This document shows positions 41,862 to 51,031 of a stretch of 64,000 nt of DNA, one piece after another (the first letter of the stretch is position 1; every line of letters begins with the position of its first letter). The stretch is from Streptomyces sp. LBL (lineage in GTDB: Bacteria; Actinomycetota; Actinomycetes; Streptomycetales; Streptomycetaceae), in contig NZ_JARXYX010000003.1 in NCBI RefSeq assembly GCF_029893585.1, positions 1-64,000 of the forward strand, in the 5' to 3' direction. Both the position numbers and the translations under genes were made by a program. The notes beneath the pieces are model-generated. The model made no database searches. It was not told the DNA's origin and saw only the letters and a program-made list of their open reading frames with translations.

Positions 41862-43070
41862 ATGACCGCACCGCGGTACGAGACTCGACCGGCCGGCCCC
41901 GGCCGTGCGCTGCCCGACACCCAGCAGGGCATGCGGCGCCGCAACCTGGCCCGGGTGATGCACGCCATCAGTGCCGAGGGGTCACTGTCCCGTGCCGCCG
42001 TCGCCTCGCACATCGGCCTCACTCGTGCCGCGGTGTCGAGCCTCGTCGACGACCTGATCCGCTCCGGTCTGCTGGAGGAGCTGGGCCCCGAGCGGCCCGG
42101 CCGGGTGGGCAGGCCGGGGTCGGCGCTCGCCGTGAGCGGACGTGGACCCGCCGGGATCGGTGCCGAGATCGGCGTCGACCATCTCGCGGTGTGCGCGGTC
42201 GATCTGCGCGGGCGGGTGCGGTCCAGGGCCGTGCGGTACGGCGCGAACCGGGGCCGTCCCGCCGAACCGGTGATCATGGAGCTCTCCGGGCTGGTGCGTC
42301 GGGTCGTCGCCGAGGCACAGTCCGAGGGGCTGTGGCCCGCGGGGCTGGCCGTCGCGGTACCCGGCCTGGTGGCGCGCGACGCCCGGACCGTCGTACGCGC
42401 TCCGAACCTCGACTGGCACGACACGGATCTCGGCGCCCTGCTGCCCGCCGAGTTCGCCCCGGCCGTGGGCAACGAGGCCAACTTCGGCGCCCTGGCCGAG
42501 CTCTGGCTCGGTGAGGGGACCCCGCGCGACTTCCTGCATGTGTCGGCGGAGATCGGCATCGGCGCGGCGGTGGTGGTGGACGGGCAACTGCTGCGCGGCA
42601 CCCGTGGTTTCGCGGGCGAGTTGGGCCATGTGCCGGTCCACCCGGACGGGCCGGACTGCCCATGCGGCGGGCGCGGTTGTCTGGAGCAGTACGCCGGTGA
42701 GGAGGCGGTGCTGCGGACGGCCGGGCTGGAACCGGGTGAGGACCGCGTCGGACTGCTCGCCGAGCGCGCCACCGACGGTGACGAGAACGTACGGCGTGCC
42801 CTGCGCGCAGCGGGGGAGGCGCTCGGAATCGCACTGACCGGCGCGGTCAATCTGCTGGACCCGCAGGCCGTCGTGCTCGGCGGTGCGCTCGCGGGCCTCG
42901 CGCCCTGGCTGCTGCCGTCCCTGCGCGAGGAGTTGGCCCGGCGCACGGCGGGACCCGCCTGTCAGGTGTCCGTGTCCCGGCTGGGTTCCGAGGGGCCGTT
43001 GCTGGGGGCGGCACACTCGGTGGTACGGGCGGTGCTGGACGATCCGGCGGCCGTGGCGGAACGGGTCTGA
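41862..43070 (+). CDS. ROK-family transcriptional regulator, probable xylose repressor (402 aa)
   Basis: N-terminal winged helix (~25-85: GSLSRAAVASHIGLTRAAVSS, in sequence SLSRAAVASHIGLTRAAVS) followed by a ROK sugar-kinase-like domain. Sensor features are GIGAEIGVDHLAVCAVD, GNEANFGALAEL, EIGIGAAVVVDG, GFAGELGHVPVHP and the zinc-binding CPCGGRGCLEQY. Location directly after xylB suggests it represses the xylA/xylB divergon and is released by xylose; this is inferred from context. It is in the same direction as xylB, so it may be co-transcribed and autoregulated. Confidence 0.9.
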   Translation: MTAPRYETRPAGPGRALPDTQQGMRRRNLARVMHAISAEGSLSRAAVASHIGLTRAAVSSLVDDLIRSGLLEELGPERPGRVGRPGSALAVSGRGPAGIGAEIGVDHLAVCAVDLRGRVRSRAVRYGANRGRPAEPVIMELSGLVRRVVAEAQSEGLWPAGLAVAVPGLVARDARTVVRAPNLDWHDTDLGALLPAEFAPAVGNEANFGALAELWLGEGTPRDFLHVSAEIGIGAAVVVDGQLLRGTRGFAGELGHVPVHPDGPDCPCGGRGCLEQYAGEEAVLRTAGLEPGEDRVGLLAERATDGDENVRRALRAAGEALGIALTGAVNLLDPQAVVLGGALAGLAPWLLPSLREELARRTAGPACQVSVSRLGSEGPLLGAAHSVVRAVLDDPAAVAERV

Positions 43071-43087
43071 GCGCGAAAGCAGCCGGG

Positions 43088-43129
43088 CCCGCGCATCACC
43101 TCGTCCGACCCGCGCACCACCTCGTCCGA
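43088..43129. repeat. 21-bp direct repeat x2 after the ROK gene
   Basis: CCCGCGCATCACCTCGTCCG(A) at 43088-43108 is followed directly by a copy with one change at 43109-43129. It lies in the 276-bp gap between convergent genes, which otherwise shows no gene. Confidence 0.8.
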
Positions 43130-43346
43130 TCGACCGACGGGCACATCAGGCACATCGGGCAGTGCGTGAGGGCCGTCGCCCTTGCGGCCCTGAAAACAGC
43201 CACCGAGGGCGAGGTCACCGTCCTGTACCGATGAAGGACGCGCCGCGCGCGAGCGCCACTGTCGGTGAGGTGCGCGTCGCCCTGCGGGCGGTCCGGGGGC
43301 GTACGCGCCGAGCGACACGTGGCGAACCGCATCGCTCCCGGCGGTG

Positions 43347-43904
43347 TCAGGCGGTCGGTGTGCCTTCCTTCTCACGGATTCCGGCCACTGCTACGGCCAG
43401 GTCGTCGAGCAGTTCGCGCAGTTCCTTCAGGGTCGGCTCGTCAGTGATGTGCCCGTCCCTCACCTTGCGGGTGGCCTGGGGAATGCGCAGGCTGTCAGGC
43501 AGCACGCTCGCTCCCATCACGGTGAGCGTCTCGGTCAGCCATGCCCTCGCCCGGTCACCCCCGGTGATCGCGGGGGACGCGCTCGCCAGGGCGACCGGTT
43601 TGGCGGCGATCTCGCCTCCGCCGACGAGCCATTCCAGCGCGTTCTTCAGCACGCCCGAGGTGCCGTGGGCGTACTCGGGGGTGGCGATGAGCATGCCGTC
43701 GGACGCGCCGACCCGGGCTCTCAGCTCTGCCACGATCTCAGGCAGTGCGGTCTCCTCGACATCGGCGTTGAAGAAGGGGAGCCGTCCGAGATCCGGCTCG
43801 ATGGTCAGTTCCCACGGCGGGACGAACAGGTCGGCCGCCGACCGTAGCACCGCCGCGTTGAGCGACTCCGATCGCAGACTTCCGCACAGGGCAAGGATTT
43901 TCAT
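43347..43904 (-). CDS. NADPH-dependent FMN reductase family protein (185 aa)
   Basis: Flavodoxin-fold NAD(P)H:FMN/quinone reductase. It begins MKILALCGSLRSESLNAAVL, with the GSLR-S-N phosphate loop that binds FMN phosphate, and has ATPEYAHGTSGVLKNALEWL, the family's second FMN-binding motif (PEY-SGVLKNA-DW type). The ATG at 43904 lies five bases after the stop of the truncated P450 gene, so they form a remnant operon. It could once have supplied electrons to that P450, but the family also serves general redox defence. Confidence 0.9.
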   Translation of the reverse strand: MKILALCGSLRSESLNAAVLRSAADLFVPPWELTIEPDLGRLPFFNADVEETALPEIVAELRARVGASDGMLIATPEYAHGTSGVLKNALEWLVGGGEIAAKPVALASASPAITGGDRARAWLTETLTVMGASVLPDSLRIPQATRKVRDGHITDEPTLKELRELLDDLAVAVAGIREKEGTPTA

Positions 43905-43909
43905 GGGGA

Positions 43910-44617
43910 TCAGCCTACGTTTCCGAATGTGACGGGCAGGGAGGAAAGGGCGCGCGAGACGGTGGACGGGCGGTAGGCCGGCTCTCCGTCCAACGAGAGC
44001 CCGGGCAGTTTCGCGAAGACGAGAGGGACGGCGATGCGCGCCTCCAGCCGGGCCAACGGTGCTCCCAGGCAGTGGTGGATGCCGTGGCCGAAGGCCAGAC
44101 GGGAGCGTTCGCCGCGGGTGATGTCGAACTCGGCGCCGCTCAGGAAGCGGGCCGGGTCGCGGTCGGCGGCGGCCACGCTCAGCGCGACGGCCTCGCCCGC
44201 CGGGATGGTGACGTCTCCGATGCTGACCGGCTTGCGGGTGAAGCGCCAGATGACGTTCTGGATCGGACCGTCCCACCGGAGCGCTTCCTCGACGGCGTCG
44301 GGCCGGCGCTCCGGTTCCCGGGTCAGCAGATCGAGTTGGTCCGGGTGGCGCAGGAGTGCCAGGACGGTGCTGCCCAGCAGGTTCACGGTGGTCTCGTGCC
44401 CGGCGGAGAGCAGGAGCGCGAGCATCGAGACGAGTTCGTCCTCGCCGAGCCGGTCGGCCTCGTCGCGGGCCGCGATGAGCGCCGAGGTCAGGTCGTCGCC
44501 CTCCACCCGTTTACGTGCCGCCAACTCCCCGAGACAGCCGTGGACTTCCTGGAAGGCGGCCATCGCGGCCTCCCGGCTGTCCTCGTCGTTGCTCATCACC
44601 GCCTCGACGGCGCGCAA
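43910..44617 (-). pseudogene. Cytochrome P450, N-terminally truncated
   Basis: The last ~235 residues of a bacterial P450 are intact: I-helix LLSAGHETTVNLLGS, K-helix EEALRW (ExxR), the PAGEAVALSVAAADRD region and the heme-binding loop FGHGIHHCLGAPLAR with its Cys. A normal bacterial P450 is about 400 residues; helices A to H, including most of the substrate pocket, are absent. An in-frame TAG lies a few codons upstream of the first possible start (a TTG at 44617). Without the N-terminal half the product cannot work as a P450. Confidence 0.8.
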
Positions 44618-44790
44618 GGCGGCTGCCGCGCACGGCTAGTGCCGCTCGCCCGGCGGACGGTGAGCCCGTAGAGGCTCCGATTCTCCGGAGTATCGGAAGA
44701 GGGCGCCTGACCTGGACTTTGACGTCAGGCGCCGTCCGCTCAACCTGCTCTCGCGGTCAGATCCCGCATGCCGTCGACCTGAGGACCCTC

Positions 44791-44822
44791 AGGGCCTCAG
44801 GGCCTCAGGGCCTCAGGGCCTC
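44791..44822. repeat. 8-bp tandem repeat AGGGCCTC x4 across a stop codon
   Basis: Four perfect units. The minus-strand glycosidase gene ends within the array (stop complement at 44813-44815), so the last residues (VLRP) and the stop are made of repeat sequence. Slippage here would change the C-terminus or extend the protein. Confidence 0.85.
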
Positions 44823-46978
44823 AGGACCACGCGGCCCGCGGCCGCGACGACGCGATCGCGCTCGGTGCGCGTGAACAGTCCCTCGGACAGCCATCCGTCC
44901 GCGAGGGCACGTACCGCCCTCACGAAGCGGCCGGAGGTGGCGAAGGGAGCCTGCTCCCAGAGCACGTCGAGGAAGGTCGGACCGTCAACGCGCGCGCGGT
45001 TGGGCACGCCCGAGTCGGTCGTGCCGAACACGACGACGGGTTCTGAGCGCTTGAAGTAGGCGTGATAGCGGGTGTCGTCCGCTACGTGGAACGGTGCGAG
45101 GGTCAGGCCGTGCGTGGTGAAGTGCATGGGGCGGCCCTCGGGTTTGACCGAGTCGGCGAGATCGCCCCGGAGCGTGAAGTCCTTGTAGAAGGAGAACGTG
45201 CGGAACTGCCGTTCCTGGCTCCGAGCGACCAGCAGGACCGGCCCGTAGAACACCGACTGGACGGCGGGGTCGTCCAGTGCCCTTTCGATGCGAAGGCGGT
45301 AGGGAGCGGAGATCCGGATCTGGTCGCCGGGTCGCCAGCTTCTGCTCAGGGTGAGGTAGCTGCCGGGCACCGCCTCGGCCTGTTGCCGGACCCCGTTGAC
45401 CGTGACGGTGAATCCTCCCGTGGCCCAGGACGGAACGCGGAGTCTCACGTCGAGTCTGCCAGTGCCCTCACGGATCGTCAGCGTGCGTACGCCCTCGGCC
45501 GGGTACACGCTCGTCTGCTCGACGACGAAGCCCCTCTCCGGCCACCGCAGCGTCGAGGCGAGAGAGAGGTTGACGTACAGCGTGCTGCCGTCGGCGGAGC
45601 AGAAGTAGACCGAGTCCTGGTACTTGGTGTGGTTCTCCATGCCGGTGCCGCCGCAGCAGGTGCCGGTGTTGTCGTACTCGCGCTGCGTCCCTGGGCCCAT
45701 CCCGACGAAGTAGGTGACCTCCGGGCTGTCCGTACTGGGGGTGTCCCGGCGTGAGGCGAGGATGTGGTTGGTCAGGCCCCGCTCGTAGTAGTCCATGTAG
45801 GCGGGGTCCTGCTGGTGGAAGAACAACTGCCGGCTCAGCTTGAGCATGTTGTACGTCGCGCAGGTCTCGGCGTTGTTGTCGTCCAGGGTGGCCGCGATGG
45901 CGCCCCGGGCTCGGAACATCTCACCCTGACCCGTACCGCCCAGGCTGTACATCCGGGGGTCCACGACCATCTTCCAGAAATTGCGGGCCGCGGCCGCGTA
46001 CTTCTCCTCCCCCGTGTGGTCGAACAGCCGCACATAGCCGGTGAACTGGGGAATGTGCTGGTTGGCGTGCCGGCCGTCGAGGACGTCGCGGTCCTCGGCA
46101 CAGGCGTCCAGCAGCGTGGTGTTGTCGAAGCAGCGGGCGGCCACGAGGTGCTCCTCGCGCCCGGTGAGGGCGTACAGGTCCGCCAACACCTCGTTCATCC
46201 CGCCGTACTCCCCCGCGATGTAGATCGACCACATCCGCTCCAGTTGTGCCTTCGGCAGGCGGCCGAGGCGGCTGTGCACCCAGTCGCCCATCGTCGAGGC
46301 GATGGTCAGGGCCTGCGCGTTCCCGGCCAGGGTGTGCGCGTCGAGGAGACCTCGCATGATCTTGTGGCAGGTGTAGTACGGCGCCCAGATGGTGGGGTAC
46401 GTCGTGTAGCCCTCCAGCAGGATGAACTGCGTCTCGGGGTACGCCGCCAGGTAGCCGGGGTGGCTCGGTTTCGGCGAGCCGTGCTCCGCCAGGGCCTGCT
46501 GGCACTCGCCGAGCGCTCCGACCAGGTAGTCCAGCTTGGTCTTGAGCGCGGCCTCCCCGGTGTCGGCGTACGCCTGGGCGATCAGAGTGAGGAAGTGGCC
46601 GCCGAAATGGCCGCGCAGATTGCCGTCGGAGGTCTCCCAACCGCCGGGCGCCTGGGCACCACGGGTGTCGAGCCCGGCGTTGGCCCGGAAGACGGCCAGA
46701 ATACGGTCGGCCGGGTACGCCCTGGCGAAGTCGAGCATCAGGTCGCGCTTGCGGCGGAACACGCTGTCGCCGAGGGTCACCTGGTCCAGTGGGAAGGGGC
46801 GCACAGCCCAGGTGGGCGGGGCGGGCACGGCCGCCGCGTCGGCCCGGACAGGCACCGCGGTCGGGATGGGGCCGGTCGCCTCGGCGTACGCCGAGGGGGT
46901 GGCGTACGCGAGCGGGGCCGCGGCCACGCTTCCGGCGGCGAGTTTCAACCAACGGCGTCGGGTGGGGGGTTGGGACAT
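44813..46978 (-). CDS. GH127-like (DUF1680) secreted glycosidase (721 aa)
   Basis: Glycoside hydrolase of the beta-L-arabinofuranosidase superfamily. The start ATG at 46978 has GGAG seven bases upstream. The N-terminus TRRRWLKLAAGSVAAAPLAYA is a signal peptide with a twin-arginine-like start (RRRW), so export is likely. The domain has the family Glu/Cys site AETCATYNMLKL and the CC pair in TCCGGTGMENHTKY, which in GH127 bind zinc and supply the Cys nucleophile. It also has GGMNEVLADLYALTG and the HANQHIPQF stretch of the (alpha/alpha)6 barrel, then beta-sandwich regions. It is the last gene of the transporter operon, 77 bp after the other GH127 gene. Confidence 0.85.
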   Translation of the reverse strand: MSQPPTRRRWLKLAAGSVAAAPLAYATPSAYAEATGPIPTAVPVRADAAAVPAPPTWAVRPFPLDQVTLGDSVFRRKRDLMLDFARAYPADRILAVFRANAGLDTRGAQAPGGWETSDGNLRGHFGGHFLTLIAQAYADTGEAALKTKLDYLVGALGECQQALAEHGSPKPSHPGYLAAYPETQFILLEGYTTYPTIWAPYYTCHKIMRGLLDAHTLAGNAQALTIASTMGDWVHSRLGRLPKAQLERMWSIYIAGEYGGMNEVLADLYALTGREEHLVAARCFDNTTLLDACAEDRDVLDGRHANQHIPQFTGYVRLFDHTGEEKYAAAARNFWKMVVDPRMYSLGGTGQGEMFRARGAIAATLDDNNAETCATYNMLKLSRQLFFHQQDPAYMDYYERGLTNHILASRRDTPSTDSPEVTYFVGMGPGTQREYDNTGTCCGGTGMENHTKYQDSVYFCSADGSTLYVNLSLASTLRWPERGFVVEQTSVYPAEGVRTLTIREGTGRLDVRLRVPSWATGGFTVTVNGVRQQAEAVPGSYLTLSRSWRPGDQIRISAPYRLRIERALDDPAVQSVFYGPVLLVARSQERQFRTFSFYKDFTLRGDLADSVKPEGRPMHFTTHGLTLAPFHVADDTRYHAYFKRSEPVVVFGTTDSGVPNRARVDGPTFLDVLWEQAPFATSGRFVRAVRALADGWLSEGLFTRTERDRVVAAAGRVVLRP

Positions 46979-47055
46979 GCTCGGACTCCGGTCGTCGGTG
47001 GTCGGCGGGTAAGGGTGGTGGTACGGAGACCGCGGGGTCATGGGGCAGCCTGCGG

Positions 47056-49029
47056 TCACGGATGGGTGCTGTCCGGCGGGGTGGCACGGTCCGCTTCCAC
47101 GGCCGGCAGCCACACCCGCACCGACGAAGGCCCCCGGTTCGCCCAGGAGTGATAAGGGACCAGGACGATCCCCGTGCGGTCGGCGGGCGGCGCGGCGGTG
47201 GTCGCGTCGAGGGGCCGGTACGGCCAGGTCTCGTCGCGCCGCCCGTCGTACGCGGTGATCTGGCCGGCGGCGACCACCGTGCCGTCCGGCCCGTCCTCCG
47301 GCGACGCGGACGGGTCCACCCGAATCACGTCGACGTCGTGTCCGTCCGGCAGGTCCACGGACTCGGCGCAGTACACCAGCGGCCCGCGCTGGAGGGCAAC
47401 CGTGCCGCGGACGGCGTCGACGCGCGGGTCGGCCCGGATCCAGCGCGGCCGTACGGGCAGTTCGAGCCGGATCTCGTCACCGGGCCGGAAACCGCGGGTC
47501 ACCTCGGTCATGCCCGGGGGGACGGTGCGGCGGATCCCGTCCGGGTCGACCAGCCATACCGTGGCGCCCGCCGTCCACGCGGGGACGCGCAGCGACACGG
47601 TCCACGGGCGGTCCGACGACGACCGGTCGATGCGCACGGTCACGCTTGAGCCCGACGGATAGTCGGTTCGGACGCGCAGCGCGACCCCGTGGCCGCCTTC
47701 GAGCGACGTGGCGATCTCCGCGTCGGCGTACTGGTGCAGTTGCACGCCGTGGTCGTCGGCCGTCGCGAGGTACGCGGGCAGCTGGGCCAGCGTCCGCGCC
47801 ACATTGGTCGGACAGCAGGACACCGCGAACCAGGGCGCGCGCAGGCTCGACTCGGCGCGCGCGCTCACCGCGTCCATGGCGGGCATGGCGCCCCGGTGGC
47901 GTCGGTGCAGGGTGTTGGCGTAGAAGAAGGCCCGGCCGTCCTCCGCCGGGGACGTCGCGACCACATTGAACAGGGTTTGCTCGGCGAGGTCGGCGAACCG
48001 CGGCTCGCCGGTGGCCAGCAGGAGCCGCCAGCTGAGCATCACGGAGGCGACGCCGGCGCAGGTCTCCGAGTAGGCGCGGTCCGGCGGGAGGACGAAGTCG
48101 TCGCCGAATGACTCGTCCTGGTGGTGCGAGCCCATGCCGCCCGTCAGATAGGTCCGTCGGGCGACCGTCGCCTCCCACTGCCGTACGACCGCGTCGAGCA
48201 GGTCGTCGTCCCCGGTCTCCACGGCCACGTCGACGGCGCCGGCCGCGAGGTAGAGGGCGCGGACGGCGTGGCCGCGCAGCACCGTGGCCCGTCGTACGGG
48301 CAGGTCGTCCTGGTAGTAGGCGCGGCCGAACTCGCCGTCCCCGAGCGTGCCGTGGCCGCGGCGGTCGACGAAGAGCGCGGCCTGGTCGAGGTAGCGCTGT
48401 TCCCCCGTCAGCCTGGCCAGTTCCACCAGGGCTGTCTCGATCCCGGGGTGGCCGCAGACGCCTTCGATGCCGCCCCGCCCGAAGGTGGCGCAGACGTGGT
48501 CGGCCGCTCCTCGGGCGATCTTCGTCAGTTCGCCCTCGCCCCGGGCCCGGGCCTGGGCCACGCCCGCCTGGATCAAGTGTCCGTGGCAGTAGAGCTCGTG
48601 GCCCCATTCGAGGTCGCTGTAGCGGGGCTGCTGTCCGGGGTGGCCGAACGCGGTGTTCAGGTAGCCGTCCGGTGACTGGGCGGGCGCGACAGCCCCGGTG
48701 AGTGCGGCGATGTCGGTGTCGAGCGTGCCCGCGGCGCCGGCCTGCCAGGCCATGGCTTCGAGGAGCTTGTAGAGCTCGGAGTCGGCGAACTCCCGGCCGC
48801 GCCGGTCCCGGTGGACGCGACCCTGCGCGGCGGCCCGGAAGTTGCCGGTCCAGCCGACCCTTTCCATCCAGTCCCGGCAGTGGCCGAGGGTAACGCTCTC
48901 GTTGATGTGCCGGCGGCGGGCCCAGAACCCCCCGGTGATCCTGACCTCGTCGAGACCGAGCGGTCGCAGCCTGCCACGGGTCGGTGCCACGGGCAGGACG
49001 AGTGATCCCGCTGTGTTCTCCTTCACCAC
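47056..49029 (-). CDS. GH127 beta-L-arabinofuranosidase-like glycosidase (657 aa), cytoplasmic
   Basis: Closer to the characterised bifidobacterial HypBA1 type than its neighbour. Motifs are RRRHINESVTLGHCRDWM, CGHPGIETALVELARLTGE, the zinc/nucleophile residues in AYSETCAGVASVM and AVSCCPTNVARTLAQLP, and LQRGPLVYCAESVDLP at the end of the beta domain. No signal peptide, so it should act on imported oligosaccharides. The start is taken as the GTG at 49029 (GAAGG seven bases upstream); a second GTG follows directly. Placed after two sugar permeases, it likely removes beta-L-arabinofuranose from short imported glycans. Confidence 0.88.
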   Translation of the reverse strand: MVKENTAGSLVLPVAPTRGRLRPLGLDEVRITGGFWARRRHINESVTLGHCRDWMERVGWTGNFRAAAQGRVHRDRRGREFADSELYKLLEAMAWQAGAAGTLDTDIAALTGAVAPAQSPDGYLNTAFGHPGQQPRYSDLEWGHELYCHGHLIQAGVAQARARGEGELTKIARGAADHVCATFGRGGIEGVCGHPGIETALVELARLTGEQRYLDQAALFVDRRGHGTLGDGEFGRAYYQDDLPVRRATVLRGHAVRALYLAAGAVDVAVETGDDDLLDAVVRQWEATVARRTYLTGGMGSHHQDESFGDDFVLPPDRAYSETCAGVASVMLSWRLLLATGEPRFADLAEQTLFNVVATSPAEDGRAFFYANTLHRRHRGAMPAMDAVSARAESSLRAPWFAVSCCPTNVARTLAQLPAYLATADDHGVQLHQYADAEIATSLEGGHGVALRVRTDYPSGSSVTVRIDRSSSDRPWTVSLRVPAWTAGATVWLVDPDGIRRTVPPGMTEVTRGFRPGDEIRLELPVRPRWIRADPRVDAVRGTVALQRGPLVYCAESVDLPDGHDVDVIRVDPSASPEDGPDGTVVAAGQITAYDGRRDETWPYRPLDATTAAPPADRTGIVLVPYHSWANRGPSSVRVWLPAVEADRATPPDSTHP

Positions 49030-49035
49030 TTCATG

Positions 49036-49131
49036 CCTTCGGTTGTCCCTTCGGTTGTCCGGCCAGGTCGTTGGGCGAGATCATTGAGCGAGGTCGTTCG
49101 GCGAGATCGTTGGGCGAGATCGTTCGACGCA
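49036..49131. repeat. 12-bp x2 and 13-bp x5 tandem repeats between permease and glycosidase genes
   Basis: CCTTCGGTTGTC occurs at 49036-49047 and 49048-49059. Five imperfect 13-bp units of the type (A/G)TCGTTGGGCGAG run from 49067 to 49131. They fill the 116-bp gap between the second permease and the glycosidase, the largest gap within the importer part of this operon. Confidence 0.88.
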
Positions 49132-49145
49132 TCGGCCATCAGTCA

Positions 49146-49985
49146 TCAGCCCTTGAGCGCGCCTGACATGAAGCCCCGTATGTAGTGCCGTTGCAGCAGC
49201 AGGAACAGGAACAGGCAGGGCACGGCGAGGACCACCACGCCCGCCTCGGTGGCGCCGTAGTCGACGGCGCCCATGCTCTGCTGCCGCAGGTTCGCGACGG
49301 CGAGTGGCAGCGGCGCCTTCTCGCTGTCGGAGATGAGGATCAGCGGTGCGATGAAGTCGTTCCAGGCCGCGAGGAACGCGAAGAGACCGACGGTGATCAG
49401 TCCCGGTCGCACCGCCGGAAGGAGGACCCGCCGCAGGGCGCCGGCCGTGCCGCAGCCGTCGACCAGCGCCGACTCCTCCAGTTCGCGGGGCACCGCCTCG
49501 AAGGAGATCCTCATCATGAAGGTGGCGAACGGCAGTTGGAACATGGCCAGCACCAGGCTCAGTCCGATCAGCGAGTTCTGCAGATGGAGTCTGCCGAGCA
49601 GCACGTAGAGAGGGATGAGGAGGGTGGCGTAGGGGACCATGAGGATGGCCAGGGTCACCAGGAACAGCAGGTTCTTGCCGGGGAAGTCGAAGCGGGCGAA
49701 GGCGTAGCCGCCCAGCAGCGACACTCCGAGGGTCAACGCGACGGTCAGCGCGGAGACTACGGTGCTGTTGAGGAGGTATCGCCACAGGCCCGCGTCGTAG
49801 TCGAGCAGCGTCCGGTAGTTGCCCAGGCCGTAACCGGACTCCTGTGCGGTGCCGGGCTGTCCGCTGACGGAGGCCCAGGCGTTCCACAGCAGCGGAAAGA
49901 GGAAGACGACGGCCAGACCTCCGGCAACGACGTAGTGGGGCGTGCGACCGAGGGCGCGGGTCAGCACCGTGGTGTCCCTTCTCAT
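49146..49985 (-). CDS. ABC sugar permease, CUT1 family, MalG-like (279 aa)
   Basis: Six hydrophobic segments. The cytoplasmic EAA loop reads ELEESALVDGCGTAGALRRVLLP, in sequence EESALVDGCGTAG then RRVLLP, the contact site for the ATPase. It ends YIRGFMSGALKG, typical of MalG-like permeases. It begins 10 bp after the first permease with little room for its own ribosome site, so translation is probably coupled. With the neighbouring permease and binding protein it forms an importer for an oligosaccharide. No ATPase is encoded nearby; Streptomyces commonly shares the MsiK ATPase for such systems. Confidence 0.93.
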   Translation of the reverse strand: MRRDTTVLTRALGRTPHYVVAGGLAVVFLFPLLWNAWASVSGQPGTAQESGYGLGNYRTLLDYDAGLWRYLLNSTVVSALTVALTLGVSLLGGYAFARFDFPGKNLLFLVTLAILMVPYATLLIPLYVLLGRLHLQNSLIGLSLVLAMFQLPFATFMMRISFEAVPRELEESALVDGCGTAGALRRVLLPAVRPGLITVGLFAFLAAWNDFIAPLILISDSEKAPLPLAVANLRQQSMGAVDYGATEAGVVVLAVPCLFLFLLLQRHYIRGFMSGALKG

Positions 49986-49995
49986 GAGCTGCGGC

Positions 49996-50958
49996 TCATG
50001 ACTCGTCGGCGCGGCGCAGACCGCGGAACTGGAGGACGTTGAGCAGGAGCAGCACGCCCAGCACAGCGATCGACAGGGCCGCCGCGGTGCCCAGGTCCAT
50101 CCGCTGGAAGGCCTCGCGGTAGATCAACTGGACGACGGTGACGGTGCTGTTGTCCGGTCCGCCCTTGGTGAGGATGAAGAACTGGTCGAAGGCGAGCAGT
50201 GATCCGGTCACGCACAGCAGCAGCGTCAGGGCGAGGGACGGCCGCAACAGCGGCAGTGTGATGGAGCGGAAGATCTGGCCGCGGCTCGCGCCGTCCATGC
50301 GGGCGGCCTCGAACACCTCCTGGGGGATGCGCTGGAGGCCCACGAGAAGGATCAGCATGTAGAAGCCGGCGAACTTCCAGACGATGAGGAAGACCGTCGA
50401 CAGCAACGCGGAGGTCGGTGTGCCGAGGAAGGACACCGGGTCGTCGACCAGGCCGAGTTTTCCCAGGATGCGGCTGAGCGGGCCGGTGGTGGGGCTGTAC
50501 AGGCCCCAGAACAGCAGGGAGGCGGAGGCGAGTCCCAGGGCACCGGGCAGGAAGTAGACGGTACGGAAGAAGCCGGCCCCGGGCCGGGACTCCTGCACCA
50601 GCAGGGCGAGGAGAAGGGCGAGACCGAGGAGGACGACCGTGACGATCACGGTGTAGAGGAGGGTGAAGCGGACCGCGGGCCAGAACAGGGTGCTGTCGGT
50701 CGCGTCGGTGTAGTTCTCGGGGGCGTTGAGGCCCCGGTCGCCCGCGAGGAGCGGCCAGTCGCTGAGCGACATCTGCCCGACGAGCAGCAGCGGCAGCAGG
50801 AAGAACACCGCGACGAACACGGCGGTGGGGGCCGCGTAGGCGAGACCCTTCGCTTTGCGGGACCGCCATCGAGGTGGGGTGGCACGGGACGGACGGACCC
50901 GGCGTTCCGGCCGGGTCCGGGGTTCGGCCGCCGCTGGGTCGGCTGCCTTGACCTGCAT
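49996..50958 (-). CDS. ABC sugar permease, CUT1 family, MalF-like (320 aa)
   Basis: A basic ~35-residue cytoplasmic N-terminus is followed by six membrane segments, starting AYAAPTAVFVAVFFLLPLLL. The EAA loop is present (EVFEAARMDGASRGQIFRSITLP, split as EAARMDGASRGQ and RSITLPLL), with TKGGPDNSTVTVVQLIY after it, typical of CUT1 permeases. The ATG at 50958 has GAGGAGA upstream. It lies 73 bp downstream of the binding-protein gene. Confidence 0.93.
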   Translation of the reverse strand: MQVKAADPAAAEPRTRPERRVRPSRATPPRWRSRKAKGLAYAAPTAVFVAVFFLLPLLLVGQMSLSDWPLLAGDRGLNAPENYTDATDSTLFWPAVRFTLLYTVIVTVVLLGLALLLALLVQESRPGAGFFRTVYFLPGALGLASASLLFWGLYSPTTGPLSRILGKLGLVDDPVSFLGTPTSALLSTVFLIVWKFAGFYMLILLVGLQRIPQEVFEAARMDGASRGQIFRSITLPLLRPSLALTLLLCVTGSLLAFDQFFILTKGGPDNSTVTVVQLIYREAFQRMDLGTAAALSIAVLGVLLLLNVLQFRGLRRADES

Positions 50959-51031
50959 GACTCTCCTCTGCCGTGCGACGTGGGAGGGGTTCTGCGGGGC
51001 CGCCGGTGTTCGTTCAGCCGGCCCGTGCCGT

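Noticed and set aside
43157-43236. Short plus-strand peptide ending LKTATEGEVTVLYR before a stop
   Set aside because: Could be the end of a lost gene but is too short and has no supported start.
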